A DNA stretch of 49,822 bases from an uncultured Eubacteriales bacterium (GCA_958417225.1 CATZCM010000007.1:1-49822); one strand, 5' to 3'. Counted from the first letter of the stretch, positions 17,621 through 26,220 are shown. The notes: generated by a model from the letters alone, not told the origin. Translations and numbers: made by a program.

Positions 17621-17995
17621 TTTTGTTAAGGAAGTGTGAGGTTATAAAATGAGGGATTTAAAGAGAACTTGACGAATGTTAACAAAAACAAACAGTAGAA
17701 ATAATAACATTATAATGTCTTTGTTCTGTTATTTAATAACCCAATTTACCGACTTGTCAGTGAAATGTTTTCTTTGAGAAAAACACCGATACTGTCCTAT
17801 CAATTTACCACTTACCGTAGCAACAAAGGTAAACACATCTTTCCTATCGAAGTAATTGCAAAAATATATTCTACTCAGTCGTTTTCAGTATACAGATACG
17901 GCAATTCGTTCCGAAAATTATTTCTGTAGAAAGATAAACTGCTAAATCTTTTGTGTCTGATGGTTTTCGTTTTTTTCTTTTTTCTCCAAACCATT

Positions 17996-18511
17996 TTACT
18001 TATTCTTATTATAAATAACACTTTTAATATAATATCCTTCTTGAAGAGCTGCAAACGCGGCTACAACACAAACGATACTACCACTATATTTCAATTCTAT
18101 GAAATTCAATGTCAAAGGAAGCAAAAATAGCAATAACCCTGTTATTTTATTCATCAGTGTGTGCATAGCGACAAATTCCTTATAAACAGCATATCCCAAG
18201 ATTACGTTTACAACCTTAATAACCGCAACGGTACATATCAATATCCAAATAAACAAAGGAATATTCAAAATTGGCAGTAATTTAATCATACAGACTACAA
18301 CAAATATAAAGTCCGCAATCGTATCTAATTTTGAACCAAACTCACTTACTGTATTTGATTTTCTTGCGATAGCACCATCAATCATATCGGTAAATCCCGC
18401 CAAGATATACAAGCCATAAAATGTAGGAGAAAATGCAGAAAAGAGTAACATAAATACACTCAATATAATTCTACATATTGTTATAATATTTGCCATTGTC
18501 CTATATTTCAA
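17996..18511 (-). CDS. CDP-alcohol phosphatidyltransferase family membrane enzyme
   Basis: Enzymes of this family join a CDP-activated lipid with an alcohol (for example glycerol-3-phosphate, inositol phosphate or serine) in phospholipid synthesis. The complete signature DGxxARx8GxxxDxxxD is present around residues 43-65 (IDGAIARKSNTVSEFGSKLD, then three residues to the last Asp). Five to six membrane helices fill the 171 residues. The substrate cannot be read from sequence; the enzyme resembles short PgsA-like proteins. The start is TTG 18511 with AGAGG 9 nt upstream; ATG 18496 is an alternative. It lies between the two direct repeats with the GNAT gene, a segment that may be a later insertion. 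A second PgsA may exist elsewhere. Confidence 0.85.
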   Translation of the reverse strand: MKYRTMANIITICRIILSVFMLLFSAFSPTFYGLYILAGFTDMIDGAIARKSNTVSEFGSKLDTIADFIFVVVCMIKLLPILNIPLFIWILICTVAVIKVVNVILGYAVYKEFVAMHTLMNKITGLLLFLLPLTLNFIELKYSGSIVCVVAAFAALQEGYYIKSVIYNKNK

Positions 18512-19021
18512 TTTGCAAAACCTCTCTTAACTAATGCAGTTTATTCCCATTTTCACTTTACTGTTTTGATCCAAAGACATTATATTCTGAATTTGTGCCC
18601 TTTTCAACTCAAAGCAACTCAAATTTGTCAAATGAAAGCCTGGATATTTTAAAAAATTCCAAAAGAATCGCATAAATTCGGTTTTTTTTAAATTCCTCTT
18701 GAAAAATCAAAGATTTTATAATAATAATTGCAAAGATTTACAGGTTTATCACGCTGTACCTGTAAATTTAAACGAATAATTAATGCCTGACAATAGTAAC
18801 TTGATTACGTTGTACTCGATACATCTATGCTATGTGCAACCGGAGTAAGGCTCCATACGATAAAGTCAAAGAAACAATCAAACAACAGAAGCAAAACCCC
18901 CAATTGCGGAAAATATTCGATGATAATTTAACATCAACAGTCCTCATAAATAGGTAAACTAAACCTGAATCTTTTGAAAGCACATAACCTACACAGAGTT
19001 TTGTAAGCAAATAATAGCATT
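18512..19021. other. Intergenic region between the phosphatidyltransferase and GNAT genes
   Basis: These 510 bp contain no supported gene. A T-rich block near 18655-18725 resembles one near 19917-19985 (both read like AAAAGAT/AATCACATAAA followed by a T-run), suggesting older duplication within this segment. A 61-codon opening at 18825-19010 has no ribosome site and is not accepted. Confidence 0.5.
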
Positions 19022-19774
19022 TTATATTTCATCTTTCGAGAGAGCAAAATGACAGTACTCAAATGAAGTTTCTTTACCCTCAATAGTGCCTTTTTCGTTA
19101 CCTGTTTCTTTTTTTCTGAACAATTCAGTAGTACTATTTTCTTCTATATAATCAAATATTTTATCTATCAAACCACAGGATTTTTTGTTTTCTACATCAC
19201 AATATACATGTAATGATTTTATATCTGAAGCGTTAAACGCTTTATTACAAAGTTCAAAACAAGCTTCTTTCATGTAACCTTTACCTTGAAAATCTTTACC
19301 CAACCAATAACCTATTGATAATTGCGAATTTTTCCCTAATAGATCTGAAAACAACATTAAATCTAACTTACCAATTGGAGTGTCACTGTCTTTTAGCTTA
19401 ATAGTATATTCCAAAGACCCACTGTATTCACCTGAGCTGTCACTTTTTAAAAATTTTAGTGCTTTCTCTTTGGTTTCAAAGCCGTCTGCAGTAGTTGGGT
19501 CTAACCATTGTGTTACTTCTTTATCTAGTAAATATTCTGCAAGAGTATCTAACTCTCCTTCGTTAGTTGGAGTTATTACTAAACGTTCAGTCTCCATTCT
19601 TAGACCACTTAAATCACTGATTTTATAATCTTTTTTAAGCGAAAGAATCGTATCGCGTGATGATATACCAGTAGTTGTGTCATCATCTTTAATTGCATAA
19701 CTTGTTGCAGAAAAAGAGGATACTCCCAAGGTAATTAATAACAAAATAGAAAGGATCAATTTTTTTTGCTTCAA
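19022..19774 (-). CDS. Exported GNAT-family N-acetyltransferase (RimJ/RimL type)
   Basis: A GNAT domain transfers acetyl from acetyl-CoA to an amine. Residues about 58-245 fit the RimJ/RimL subgroup: ETERLVITPTNEGELDTLAE, IGKLDLML, LSIGYWLGKDFQGKGYMKEA (the acetyl-CoA pyrophosphate loop is QGKGYM), and a final strand. Unlike normal cytoplasmic GNATs, it begins with a textbook Sec signal: MKQKKLILSILLLITLGV, then cleavage after TSYA. A linker of about 30 residues precedes the domain. AGGAGG serves ATG 19774. Acetyl-CoA is not available outside the cell, so the protein may act inside another cell, have changed function, or be a fusion artefact of evolution. It is flanked by direct repeats. Confidence 0.85.
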   Translation of the reverse strand: MKQKKLILSILLLITLGVSSFSATSYAIKDDDTTTGISSRDTILSLKKDYKISDLSGLRMETERLVITPTNEGELDTLAEYLLDKEVTQWLDPTTADGFETKEKALKFLKSDSSGEYSGSLEYTIKLKDSDTPIGKLDLMLFSDLLGKNSQLSIGYWLGKDFQGKGYMKEACFELCNKAFNASDIKSLHVYCDVENKKSCGLIDKIFDYIEENSTTELFRKKETGNEKGTIEGKETSFEYCHFALSKDEI

Positions 19775-20217
19775 TATAAAAACCTCCTGGATTAAATATC
19801 TGTTTAGAAATTATTTTTTTTAATATAAAAAGCGATTCTTTTATAATTATAACATGTTTTTAGATAAAATTCAACACACTGGTTTGCCAAAAAAATATGA
19901 ATATAATAAACAAGTCTCAAAAGATCACATAAACTCAGTTTTTTGATTTTTTCCTAACAAATCAAGAATTTTGTAATAGAATATGGTATAGCGTGAAGAT
20001 GTGGATAATGTATAATATTAAATTCCTTCAAAATAAAAATCTCAAAAAACTATATGAATTCAGAGAATTAAAAAAACAATAAGTTTTTCTATGTAACACG
20101 AATTATCAAGAAGTAAAAAATACATAATTACTCTATTTCTGGCTTAAATCATAGCTTTCGAACATTCTAATCGGAAGTTTTCTTATTTTATTTTTGGTGA
20201 ACTCGGGGTTTTAACAT

Positions 20218-20475
20218 AAAATACACTTAAAATCAAATTTGCTATGTAAAAAAATCATGAATGCCATTTTCAGTTATCAACCATATATTTAAAATATACA
20301 TGGTTTTCCTTAAAAACTCACAACTAACCTGAAAAACAAATAAAAAGGAATATTAACAGTTCGCAGCATTTAATTTGTCCCAAAACCTAACATACGATCA
20401 TTTTTATTATGCAAATATTTTGTGTGATATTGGTGATTATTAGCGAAAGTACATATTGTGAATGTTAGTGTATGT
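20218..20475. repeat. 258-bp direct repeat, copy B (homology continues to about 20521)
   Basis: Copy of 17363-17620 in the same orientation, 2855 bp away. In copy B the smc -35 TTGATT is kept (20236-20231, minus strand) and the -10 position reads TAAAAC, so a weak leftward promoter towards the GNAT gene may survive. Confidence 0.9.
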
Positions 20476-20562
20476 AAAATAAAAAATTTAAAGTGAATTT
20501 GACGGGTGTTAACAAAAACAACTGTTTGTTTTTACAGATTAATGCACTTTTTCAGTTTAAAA

Positions 20563-20595
20563 TAGGAGGTCACCCAACTAATGGGTAACCTCCTA
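20563..20595 (-). terminator. Terminator of tRNA-Leu
   Basis: TAGGAGGT (20563-20570) pairs with ACCTCCTA (20588-20595), with an inner ACCC/GGGT stem. On the minus strand TATTTT follows. The loop carries CAACTAAT, as in the domain VI stems of the introns at 12.7 and 40.2 kb, so an intron origin is possible. Confidence 0.65.
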
Positions 20596-20688
20596 CTTAA
20601 TTTACCGTATGTTTTATCTGCAAAATTAATATAGTGTACACTATATTTTTTACTTATACATTACACACGACTTATTTTCAAAACACAT

Positions 20689-20775
20689 TGGTGCTGGTGA
20701 CCGGACTTGAACCGGTACAGTATTGCTACCGAGGGATTTTAAGTCCCTTGCGTCTGCCTATTCCGCCACACCAGC
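20689..20775 (-). tRNA. tRNA-Leu (anticodon UAA)
   Basis: A full class II cloverleaf on the minus strand begins GCTGGTGTGGCGGAAT. The anticodon stem AGGGA/TCCCT holds loop CTTAAAA, so the anticodon is UAA, reading UUA. It has a variable arm with GGTAGCAATACTGTACC, T-loop GGTTCAAGTCC, and an encoded CCA. Confidence 0.96.
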
Positions 20776-20792
20776 AAACAACTGATACTTGT

Positions 20793-20821
20793 ATTATAAC
20801 ACATTATATTTTAAATATCAA
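20793..20821 (-). promoter_or_regulatory. Promoter of tRNA-Leu
   Basis: On the minus strand TTGATA (20821-20816) and perfect TATAAT (20798-20793) are 17 bp apart, with a TG shortly before the -10. The -10 box ends 17 bp before the tRNA. Confidence 0.75.
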
Positions 20822-21062
20822 GTCTTATTTTTCGAAAATCTTCCCCAAAATAAAAATTGTGTTCATTTTAACAATAATACGCAGATGATGCTTGTGAATT
20901 TATGGATGTAGTATATATTTTTTGTTCAGAGCAATATTAAATAATGCAAATCGAGTTGTATAGAACTTAATTTATTTGCGCTAATTTATTTATAAGTTTA
21001 AACTTGTTGACATGTTAGAGCTTTATTTAATAAGTAAGTTATCACAAGTTTTATAATACCAT

Positions 21063-22778
21063 TCAAGGGGTAACATATACTGTTTTGTAGGAAACATATA
21101 CAACTTTTCCGGGTAGTGATTTAGATGGTTTGCTTACGTTTTTTACAAAGGTATAATCAACGGGAACATTTTGTGAGTATCTTGCTTTACTGTTGCGAGC
21201 AGCAATCTGAGCAGCTTCGTTTATAGAATTTTGTGTAATGTCCTTTCCTTCACTCAGAATAACTACATGAGAACCCTGAGTATTTTTTACATGCAACCAC
21301 ATATCTTTTTTACTTGCAAATTTTAGTGTAAGATAGTCATTTTGTTTATTATTGCGTCCAACCAGTATTTTGAATCCATCTGTAGATACATACTCTTTAA
21401 ATTTAGTAAATGATTGTTTTTTCGGTAATTTTCTTTTTTTATTTTTTAGATAACCTTGTGCAACTAGTTCTTCGCGAATTTCTTCTAAATCCTCTTCGGT
21501 TTCTGAACGTTCTATTGAATCTAATACACTTTCAATGTACTGAATTTGCCCATTTGCTTTTTTTATTTCTTTTTGCAACATTTCTTCTGCAGTTTTAAGT
21601 TTACGATATTCCTTATAAAACTGTTGCGCATTTTCTGAAGCGCTTTTTTGTGGATCAAGTTTAATATGGATTAAAGGTGTATTATTTTCATAGAAATTTT
21701 CCAAATCAATACCGGACAATCCAGGTTTAATGCGATATAAGTTTGCATTTATAATATCTGCGTATACCCTAAATTGTTCACGAGTTTTGCATTTCTCTAA
21801 ATCTTGATTTTGGCATTTAACTTTACGTAAAAGCCTATGGAGGATAGTGTCCATATGTCGATACATATCACGGCTTTTAGCATGAATTCTATCATAACTG
21901 TCTTTTTTTAAGTAATATTCATCTAAAAGATTTGAAAAATTATCTTTTTCCAAAAATACTTTTTCGTTTAAATTTTCACCTAACATAAAAGTAACGTCAC
22001 ACATGTTATTGTCGTGATCAAGAATTGCATATGGTTTTCCTTGCAAATTTACTACATTTTGTTTTAGATTATCAATGGAGTTTAAAAGATTTTTTTTCAA
22101 ATTTTCAGGATTGTCTGTTGAAAATTTTTCCAGGTTATTTGCAATTATTTTGCATACTATTGGAGATATACCTTGAACTGTATTTAGAATCTTTTTTGAG
22201 ATCTTTTCAGAAGAAGTTTCAGCCATGATATATTCCGTAATTTTTTCCGTAGTCTCACTTAAAATAGATAGTTTATCCTGTGTTGGAGGAAGGGAATACT
22301 TCAATCCTGGCAAGATTAATCTTTTGGAAGACATTTGTGGTGAGACTCTTTTTAGTGCATCTATAATGGTGTATTTGTTGTCAACTAAAATTACATTGCT
22401 ATATTTACCCATAACTTCACAAATTAAGTGTAACACACATTTATCTCCGAGCTCATCAGTACATTCGAAATTAAAAGTTAAAACTCGTTCCAAATTAGGT
22501 TGATCAATAGATAATAATTTTCCGCCAGTAAGTTTTTTTCGAAGCAACATACAAAACATCGGAGGTGAAACAGGGTTTGGTATAGGGAACGATGTCAAAT
22601 GTACTCTAGCACTATGAGAACGTATAGACATTAAAAGTCGGTTAAGTCCAGATTTAGATCTAAACACAAAAACAATCTCATCTTTGTTTGGTTGTTGGAT
22701 TTTATCTATTCGAATTCCTACAAGTTTTTTTTCGAGTTCAAACTTGACATAACGTAAAAATACTCCATCAAGGGCCAT
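21063..22778 (-). CDS. rqcH: RqcH (NEMF family), ribosome-associated quality control factor
   Basis: RqcH binds stalled 50S subunits carrying peptidyl-tRNA and recruits tRNA-Ala to add C-terminal alanine tails that mark the peptide for degradation. Older databases call it fibronectin-binding protein A. The 571 residues show NFACT-N (MALDGVFLRYVKFELEKKL), two central coiled-coil regions (about 290-430), and NFACT-R with KDMWLHVKNTQGSHVVI and NEAAQIAARNSKARYSQNV. Length is normal. AGGAGA serves ATG 22778. A perfect 14-bp hairpin separates it from the upstream gene. Confidence 0.95.
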   Translation of the reverse strand: MALDGVFLRYVKFELEKKLVGIRIDKIQQPNKDEIVFVFRSKSGLNRLLMSIRSHSARVHLTSFPIPNPVSPPMFCMLLRKKLTGGKLLSIDQPNLERVLTFNFECTDELGDKCVLHLICEVMGKYSNVILVDNKYTIIDALKRVSPQMSSKRLILPGLKYSLPPTQDKLSILSETTEKITEYIMAETSSEKISKKILNTVQGISPIVCKIIANNLEKFSTDNPENLKKNLLNSIDNLKQNVVNLQGKPYAILDHDNNMCDVTFMLGENLNEKVFLEKDNFSNLLDEYYLKKDSYDRIHAKSRDMYRHMDTILHRLLRKVKCQNQDLEKCKTREQFRVYADIINANLYRIKPGLSGIDLENFYENNTPLIHIKLDPQKSASENAQQFYKEYRKLKTAEEMLQKEIKKANGQIQYIESVLDSIERSETEEDLEEIREELVAQGYLKNKKRKLPKKQSFTKFKEYVSTDGFKILVGRNNKQNDYLTLKFASKKDMWLHVKNTQGSHVVILSEGKDITQNSINEAAQIAARNSKARYSQNVPVDYTFVKNVSKPSKSLPGKVVYVSYKTVYVTP

Positions 22779-22831
22779 TTTAAATTCTCCTATCTTTAGC
22801 CTATTAAGGCGATTTCATTGCCAATGGAATT

Positions 22832-22869
22832 ACACACAAGCTATCAATGAAAGACGATAGCTTGTGTGT
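22832..22869. other. Perfect 14-bp inverted repeat between the 265-aa gene and rqcH
   Basis: ACACACAAGCTATC (22832-22845) pairs with GATAGCTTGTGTGT (22856-22869) around a 10-nt loop. It starts three bases after the stop of the minus-strand 265-aa gene. No T-run follows on the minus strand, so efficient termination is doubtful. It may be a partial terminator or a processing site that uncouples rqcH. Confidence 0.6.
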
Positions 22870-22872
22870 TGT

Positions 22873-23670
22873 TTATTTGTTTTGTTCACTAGACTCAAGA
22901 AGTCTTGCTGTGAAAGATTTTCTCTTTTTAACTTTTTCTGGTTTAATTTTTTTGCCTTTCAGTTTTTCTGCCGCTTCCCAAGCATTTTTCAAATCATCAC
23001 TTAAATATTTTTTTAGGAGCATTTTTTGATTTTCAGCCTCGATTGAATTTAAAATAACAATGGTAATCAGTCCTCGAACGTCTAAATCTCCATTATCGTA
23101 ATTATCACTAAGGATTTTTCCAAGTTTTTTTACTTCGCTCTTCTCATTTGATGTTGAAAGCAAGCCTTGTACTTGTGAAACGACATTTGTTTTCACAAAT
23201 GAAACATACCTAAACGATTCTACATCTTTTTTTTCAAATTGTATTAATTCTTTTAGGTTAGGAAACAACGTGGCCAATCTATTCATGAAAAATAGAGGTG
23301 ATGATGTATTTTCTTCTTCACCTTTATTTTTAGATTTAATAGATTTTTTTGGTGATGGACCAGTTAATAACTCTACAAAATCTCGTCCGATACTTTCTGC
23401 TTCTTCTTCACCATCTGTATCTGGGTCAAATAACCATGATGAAATTACTTGTTCATCGCTTAAAAGTTTATTTCCCTCTTTCGATCCCATCAATAGGTTA
23501 ACTGTCTTTTTTTCTGGGTTGGTAGTGATACTGTAAAAATTTGATTCATTTACAAAGGTAGCTAAGATATTATCATTTTTGTTTGCATTAAGATCATATC
23601 GAGTGAAGCCTTTATCGATTAAAATGTTTTGTACTTGTGTTATAATGATGTCCATTGTTTTTTTTAGCAT
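22873..23670 (-). CDS. Uncharacterised cytoplasmic protein, 265 aa
   Basis: I do not recognise a family with confidence. There is no signal peptide or membrane helix. The first 90 residues could form a mixed alpha/beta domain (NILATFVNESNFYSITTN). A charged linker with a Lys-rich stretch follows near 110-125. The remainder is helical, and residues 235-255 are very basic (KLKGKKIKPEKVKKRKSF), suggesting nucleic-acid or ribosome contact. The position directly upstream of rqcH fits a ribosome-related role, but that is only context. GGAAGG lies 10 nt before ATG 23670. Confidence 0.8.
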   Translation of the reverse strand: MLKKTMDIIITQVQNILIDKGFTRYDLNANKNDNILATFVNESNFYSITTNPEKKTVNLLMGSKEGNKLLSDEQVISSWLFDPDTDGEEEAESIGRDFVELLTGPSPKKSIKSKNKGEEENTSSPLFFMNRLATLFPNLKELIQFEKKDVESFRYVSFVKTNVVSQVQGLLSTSNEKSEVKKLGKILSDNYDNGDLDVRGLITIVILNSIEAENQKMLLKKYLSDDLKNAWEAAEKLKGKKIKPEKVKKRKSFTARLLESSEQNK

Positions 23671-23710
23671 CTTTTCAAATCCTTCCGTTAATATGTGTAC
23701 TTTTTAAAAG

Positions 23711-23754
23711 CTTCTTGTATCCGTATTTTTAAAATAAGAGGGATACACGAGAAG
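23711..23754 (-). terminator. Probable terminator of the permease gene
   Basis: GTATCC and CTTCT (23711-23722) pair with GGATAC and AGAAG (23741-23754) with a two-base bulge. On the minus strand CTTTTAAAAAG follows. Confidence 0.5.
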
Positions 23755-23805
23755 TTTATAATAAAATTGCAAAATTTAGTGCGATTTAAAGTGAATGTTT
23801 GATAA

Positions 23806-25158
23806 TTATGATGGAACTTTGTCGTTTTTGTCATTATAGTAAAATCCCAAAGTAAATATAATTGCGCAAAATAGCGTAAACATAACCGTATACCACGGAT
23901 CAGCAGATGCCCCGCCGATTAAAATAATTGATACTCCAAATAAAGCAAGGATTGGAAATACAAATCTTTTAGTTATGCTTTTAATTTCTTTCATCATCAT
24001 TACTCTTATATACAGAATCGAATAGAATACATATCCTAATACAACTGCAACGCTTGTTGCATCACTACCTGGTTTTAAGAATTTGCCTTTCATTATAACG
24101 TATTGAACGATACTCCACACAAGACACAAAACGGCAGTTAATAACATAGGATTAGAGCAAATTTTTGAAGTGAGTCCCTTACCATTTGAGGGGAGCATTT
24201 GTTTATTTTGAAGAATTTTTGGTAACTTTAACATTCCCATAAACACTCCATTAACCACACCGAAAACTGATATGGCAATAAATATTAGGAGTATTTTGTC
24301 TCCGAAACTACCAAAAATCATTTTACCTGCAGTTCTAACAGCAGCATTTCTCATTGTCATGACGTATTCTACGCCAAGCATTTTACTAATTCCAACAAAA
24401 TAAAGAATATATGCTGTTAAAACTATAATTGGAGCGATAGTTAATGCTAGAGGGAGAGTTTTCTTTGGATTTTTGACATCAGAAGACATATTAGTTGAAA
24501 TGATCCATCCCTCGTATGAAAAGGCAACGGGTACCAGTGCTGCTATCCATGCAAAACCTACATCTTTTGCTGCTACGGTTGTCATGTTATCTGGAATAGG
24601 GATATTTTCACCTGACGAAAAAAATCCTGCAATTGCAATCACTACAATAGGAATTAATTTTATTATAGTGGTAGCATTTTGAAAGTAAGCTGCAAATTTT
24701 TCTGATATTACATTGAAAATAAAAATCACAGAGGAAGCTAAAAGTCCCATTATAACGTGGCCTGCTGGAGTAGGACGTCCGATTCCATCTAAAAACACTC
24801 TAAAAAGTGTACACAGATATCCTCCACCCACATACGATATTACCATGCAAAGTGACGGAAAATATACAAACAGTTGAAACCAGGAAAATCCCGTTGCAAC
24901 CCTTTTGGAAACGAATTCTTCGTAATATCCAACTACGCCATCTTGTTTTTTTGATGCCACAGCTAACTGTGCAACAGATAGACTTCCAAATATAATACAA
25001 AATGCTCCAATACAGAAAACCAATACTCCAATAGCAATATTTCCACCTGTGGCGATTAAGATCTCGTCTGTTTTAAAAAATATCCCTGATCCGATAACTA
25101 CCCCTACTATCATTGAAATTGCTGTAAATAGACCAAATTTTTGTTTTTCATTGCCCAT
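23806..25158 (-). CDS. APC-superfamily amino-acid permease
   Basis: The protein has 450 residues and about twelve predicted membrane helices. The first helix carries VVIGSGIFFKTDEIL, the unwound GSG region typical of APC amino-acid transporters. Another family-like stretch is VPVAFSYEGWIISTNMSSDV near residue 210. It most resembles L-type or serine/threonine exchangers, but the substrate cannot be assigned. AGGAGG lies just before ATG 25158. It is followed by its own terminator and preceded by the rpsI terminator and a small palindrome, so it is probably monocistronic. Confidence 0.88.
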   Translation of the reverse strand: MGNEKQKFGLFTAISMIVGVVIGSGIFFKTDEILIATGGNIAIGVLVFCIGAFCIIFGSLSVAQLAVASKKQDGVVGYYEEFVSKRVATGFSWFQLFVYFPSLCMVISYVGGGYLCTLFRVFLDGIGRPTPAGHVIMGLLASSVIFIFNVISEKFAAYFQNATTIIKLIPIVVIAIAGFFSSGENIPIPDNMTTVAAKDVGFAWIAALVPVAFSYEGWIISTNMSSDVKNPKKTLPLALTIAPIIVLTAYILYFVGISKMLGVEYVMTMRNAAVRTAGKMIFGSFGDKILLIFIAISVFGVVNGVFMGMLKLPKILQNKQMLPSNGKGLTSKICSNPMLLTAVLCLVWSIVQYVIMKGKFLKPGSDATSVAVVLGYVFYSILYIRVMMMKEIKSITKRFVFPILALFGVSIILIGGASADPWYTVMFTLFCAIIFTLGFYYNDKNDKVPS

Positions 25159-25200
25159 AAAAACATCTCCTCCTTTTCGAGTGTAATCGTTAAAATTAAA

Positions 25201-25216
25201 TTGTTGTGTACAACAA
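25201..25216. promoter_or_regulatory. Palindrome upstream of the permease gene
   Basis: TTGTTG and CAACAA flank a TGTA centre, 43 bp before the permease start. The same arms recur in the rpsI terminator (25255-25268). It could be an operator or a minor hairpin; no regulator is identified. Confidence 0.3.
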
Positions 25217-25246
25217 AAATTTTCTTATTATCCCTAAATTAAAAGG

Positions 25247-25278
25247 AAACTGACATTGTTGCACAACAATATCAGTTT
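25247..25278 (-). terminator. Terminator of rplM-rpsI
   Basis: AAACTGA and ATTGTTG pair with CAACAAT and TCAGTTT around a CA tip, with one opposed C/A mismatch. On the minus strand TCCTTTTAATTT follows. Confidence 0.7.
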
Positions 25279-25286
25279 GTAAAAAA

Positions 25287-25688
25287 TTATCTCTTGGAAA
25301 ATTGAGGCGCACGACGAGCTGCTTTAAGACCGTATTTTTTACGTTCTTTCATTCTAGGATCGCGCGTCAAGAATCCTGCTTTTTTAAGTTTCGCTCTTAA
25401 ATTTTCATTGTCGTATTGGAGCAATGCTCTAGCAACTCCATGACGAATAGCACCAGCTTGACCAGTAACTCCGCCGCCAGTAACTCTACACACAATATCA
25501 AATTTAGCATCTGTTCCAGTAAGTTCTAATGGTTGACGAACAATAAGCTTTAATGTTTCTAATCCGAAATACTCATTTATGTCTCTATCATTAATTGTAA
25601 TTTTACCTGTACCTTCGTAAAGTCTCACCCTTGCAACAGAACTTTTTCTGCGACCAGTGCCATAAAAATAAGGTGCTTTTTCGTACAT
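25287..25688 (-). CDS. rpsI: 30S ribosomal protein S9
   Basis: S9 reaches the decoding centre with its basic tail. The 133 residues contain YFYGTGRRKSSVARV, VTGGGVTGQAGAIRHGVARA and the ending KYGLKAARRAPQFSKR with the invariant final Lys-Arg. The open frame extends to 25757 inside rplM, but AAGGAGG lies 6 nt before ATG 25688, which is the true start. It follows rplM by 13 bp. Confidence 0.98.
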   Translation of the reverse strand: MYEKAPYFYGTGRRKSSVARVRLYEGTGKITINDRDINEYFGLETLKLIVRQPLELTGTDAKFDIVCRVTGGGVTGQAGAIRHGVARALLQYDNENLRAKLKKAGFLTRDPRMKERKKYGLKAARRAPQFSKR

Positions 25689-25701
25689 AATTCTTTCCTC
25701 C

Positions 25702-26130
25702 TTAAATTTCAAATGCTTCTGGTTGTTGAGCTTCGTGAATATGCTCCGCACCTGCAAATACTCTAAGTCTTGTCATTGCTTGCCTTCCGATTACCGTATT
25801 TGGAATCATTCCATTAACAGCAAGTTCCATGGCTTTTTCTGGTTTTGTAGCCATGAGAGTATCATATCTTGTTGACTTCAGATGTCCTACATAACCAGTA
25901 TGGCGATGATAATACTTTTGTTTTAATTTGTTTCCTGTGAGAACTGCATCTTTACAATTAATAATGATAACATGGTCTCCGCAGTCTAAATGTGGAACAA
26001 AATCAGTTTTGTGTTTACCTCTAAGTAATATCGCTGCTTTTGCTGCAACTCTACCAAGAGGTTTGCCTGCTGCATCGATAATATACCATTTACGGTTGAT
26101 GTCTTTTGCTTTTGGCATATAAGTTGACAT
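25702..26130 (-). CDS. rplM: 50S ribosomal protein L13
   Basis: L13 is an early assembly protein of the large subunit. Over 142 residues it shows KWYIIDAAGKPLGRVAAKAA, GKHKTDFVPHLDCGDHVIIIN, YYHRHTGYVGHLKS and MIPNTVIGRQAMTRLRVF. AGGAGG serves ATG 26130. With rpsI it forms the standard two-gene operon, driven by the promoter at 26192-26220. The leader has a hairpin. Confidence 0.98.
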   Translation of the reverse strand: MSTYMPKAKDINRKWYIIDAAGKPLGRVAAKAAILLRGKHKTDFVPHLDCGDHVIIINCKDAVLTGNKLKQKYYHRHTGYVGHLKSTRYDTLMATKPEKAMELAVNGMIPNTVIGRQAMTRLRVFAGAEHIHEAQQPEAFEI

Positions 26131-26162
26131 AAAAAATCCTCCTCAAAAATTTAAATCTATCC

Positions 26163-26195
26163 GTTAAGAACCCATAACTTAACATGTTCTTATTG
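26163..26195 (-). promoter_or_regulatory. rplM leader hairpin
   Basis: The leader contains AAGAAC and GTTCTT arms on the minus strand (about 26166-26193) near the transcription start. L13 leaders that mediate autoregulation exist in Firmicutes; membership of that family is not shown here. Confidence 0.3.
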
Positions 26196-26220
26196 TAACA
26201 CATACGTACGTTTATGTCAA
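26192..26220 (-). promoter_or_regulatory. Promoter of rplM-rpsI
   Basis: Perfect TTGACA (26220-26215) and TACAAT (26197-26192) with a 17-bp spacer on the minus strand. Confidence 0.8.

Larger units (their letters stand above)
17322..17995. other. Intergenic region upstream of smc
   Basis: These 674 bp hold the smc promoter and direct repeat A. From about 17700 to 17995 I see no gene or convincing structure, only AT-rich sequence ending in a pyrimidine tract next to the phosphatidyltransferase stop. Confidence 0.6.
19775..20688. other. Intergenic region between the GNAT gene and tRNA-Leu
   Basis: No protein gene is seen in these 914 bp. The region contains the T-rich block at 19917-19985, direct repeat B (20218-20475) and the tRNA terminator hairpin (20563-20595). 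Sequences around 20040-20075 again resemble the T-rich block. Confidence 0.55.

Noticed and set aside
18825..19010. 61-codon open frame on the minus strand
   Set aside because: No Shine-Dalgarno site or recognisable domain, and it lies in a segment with old duplications.
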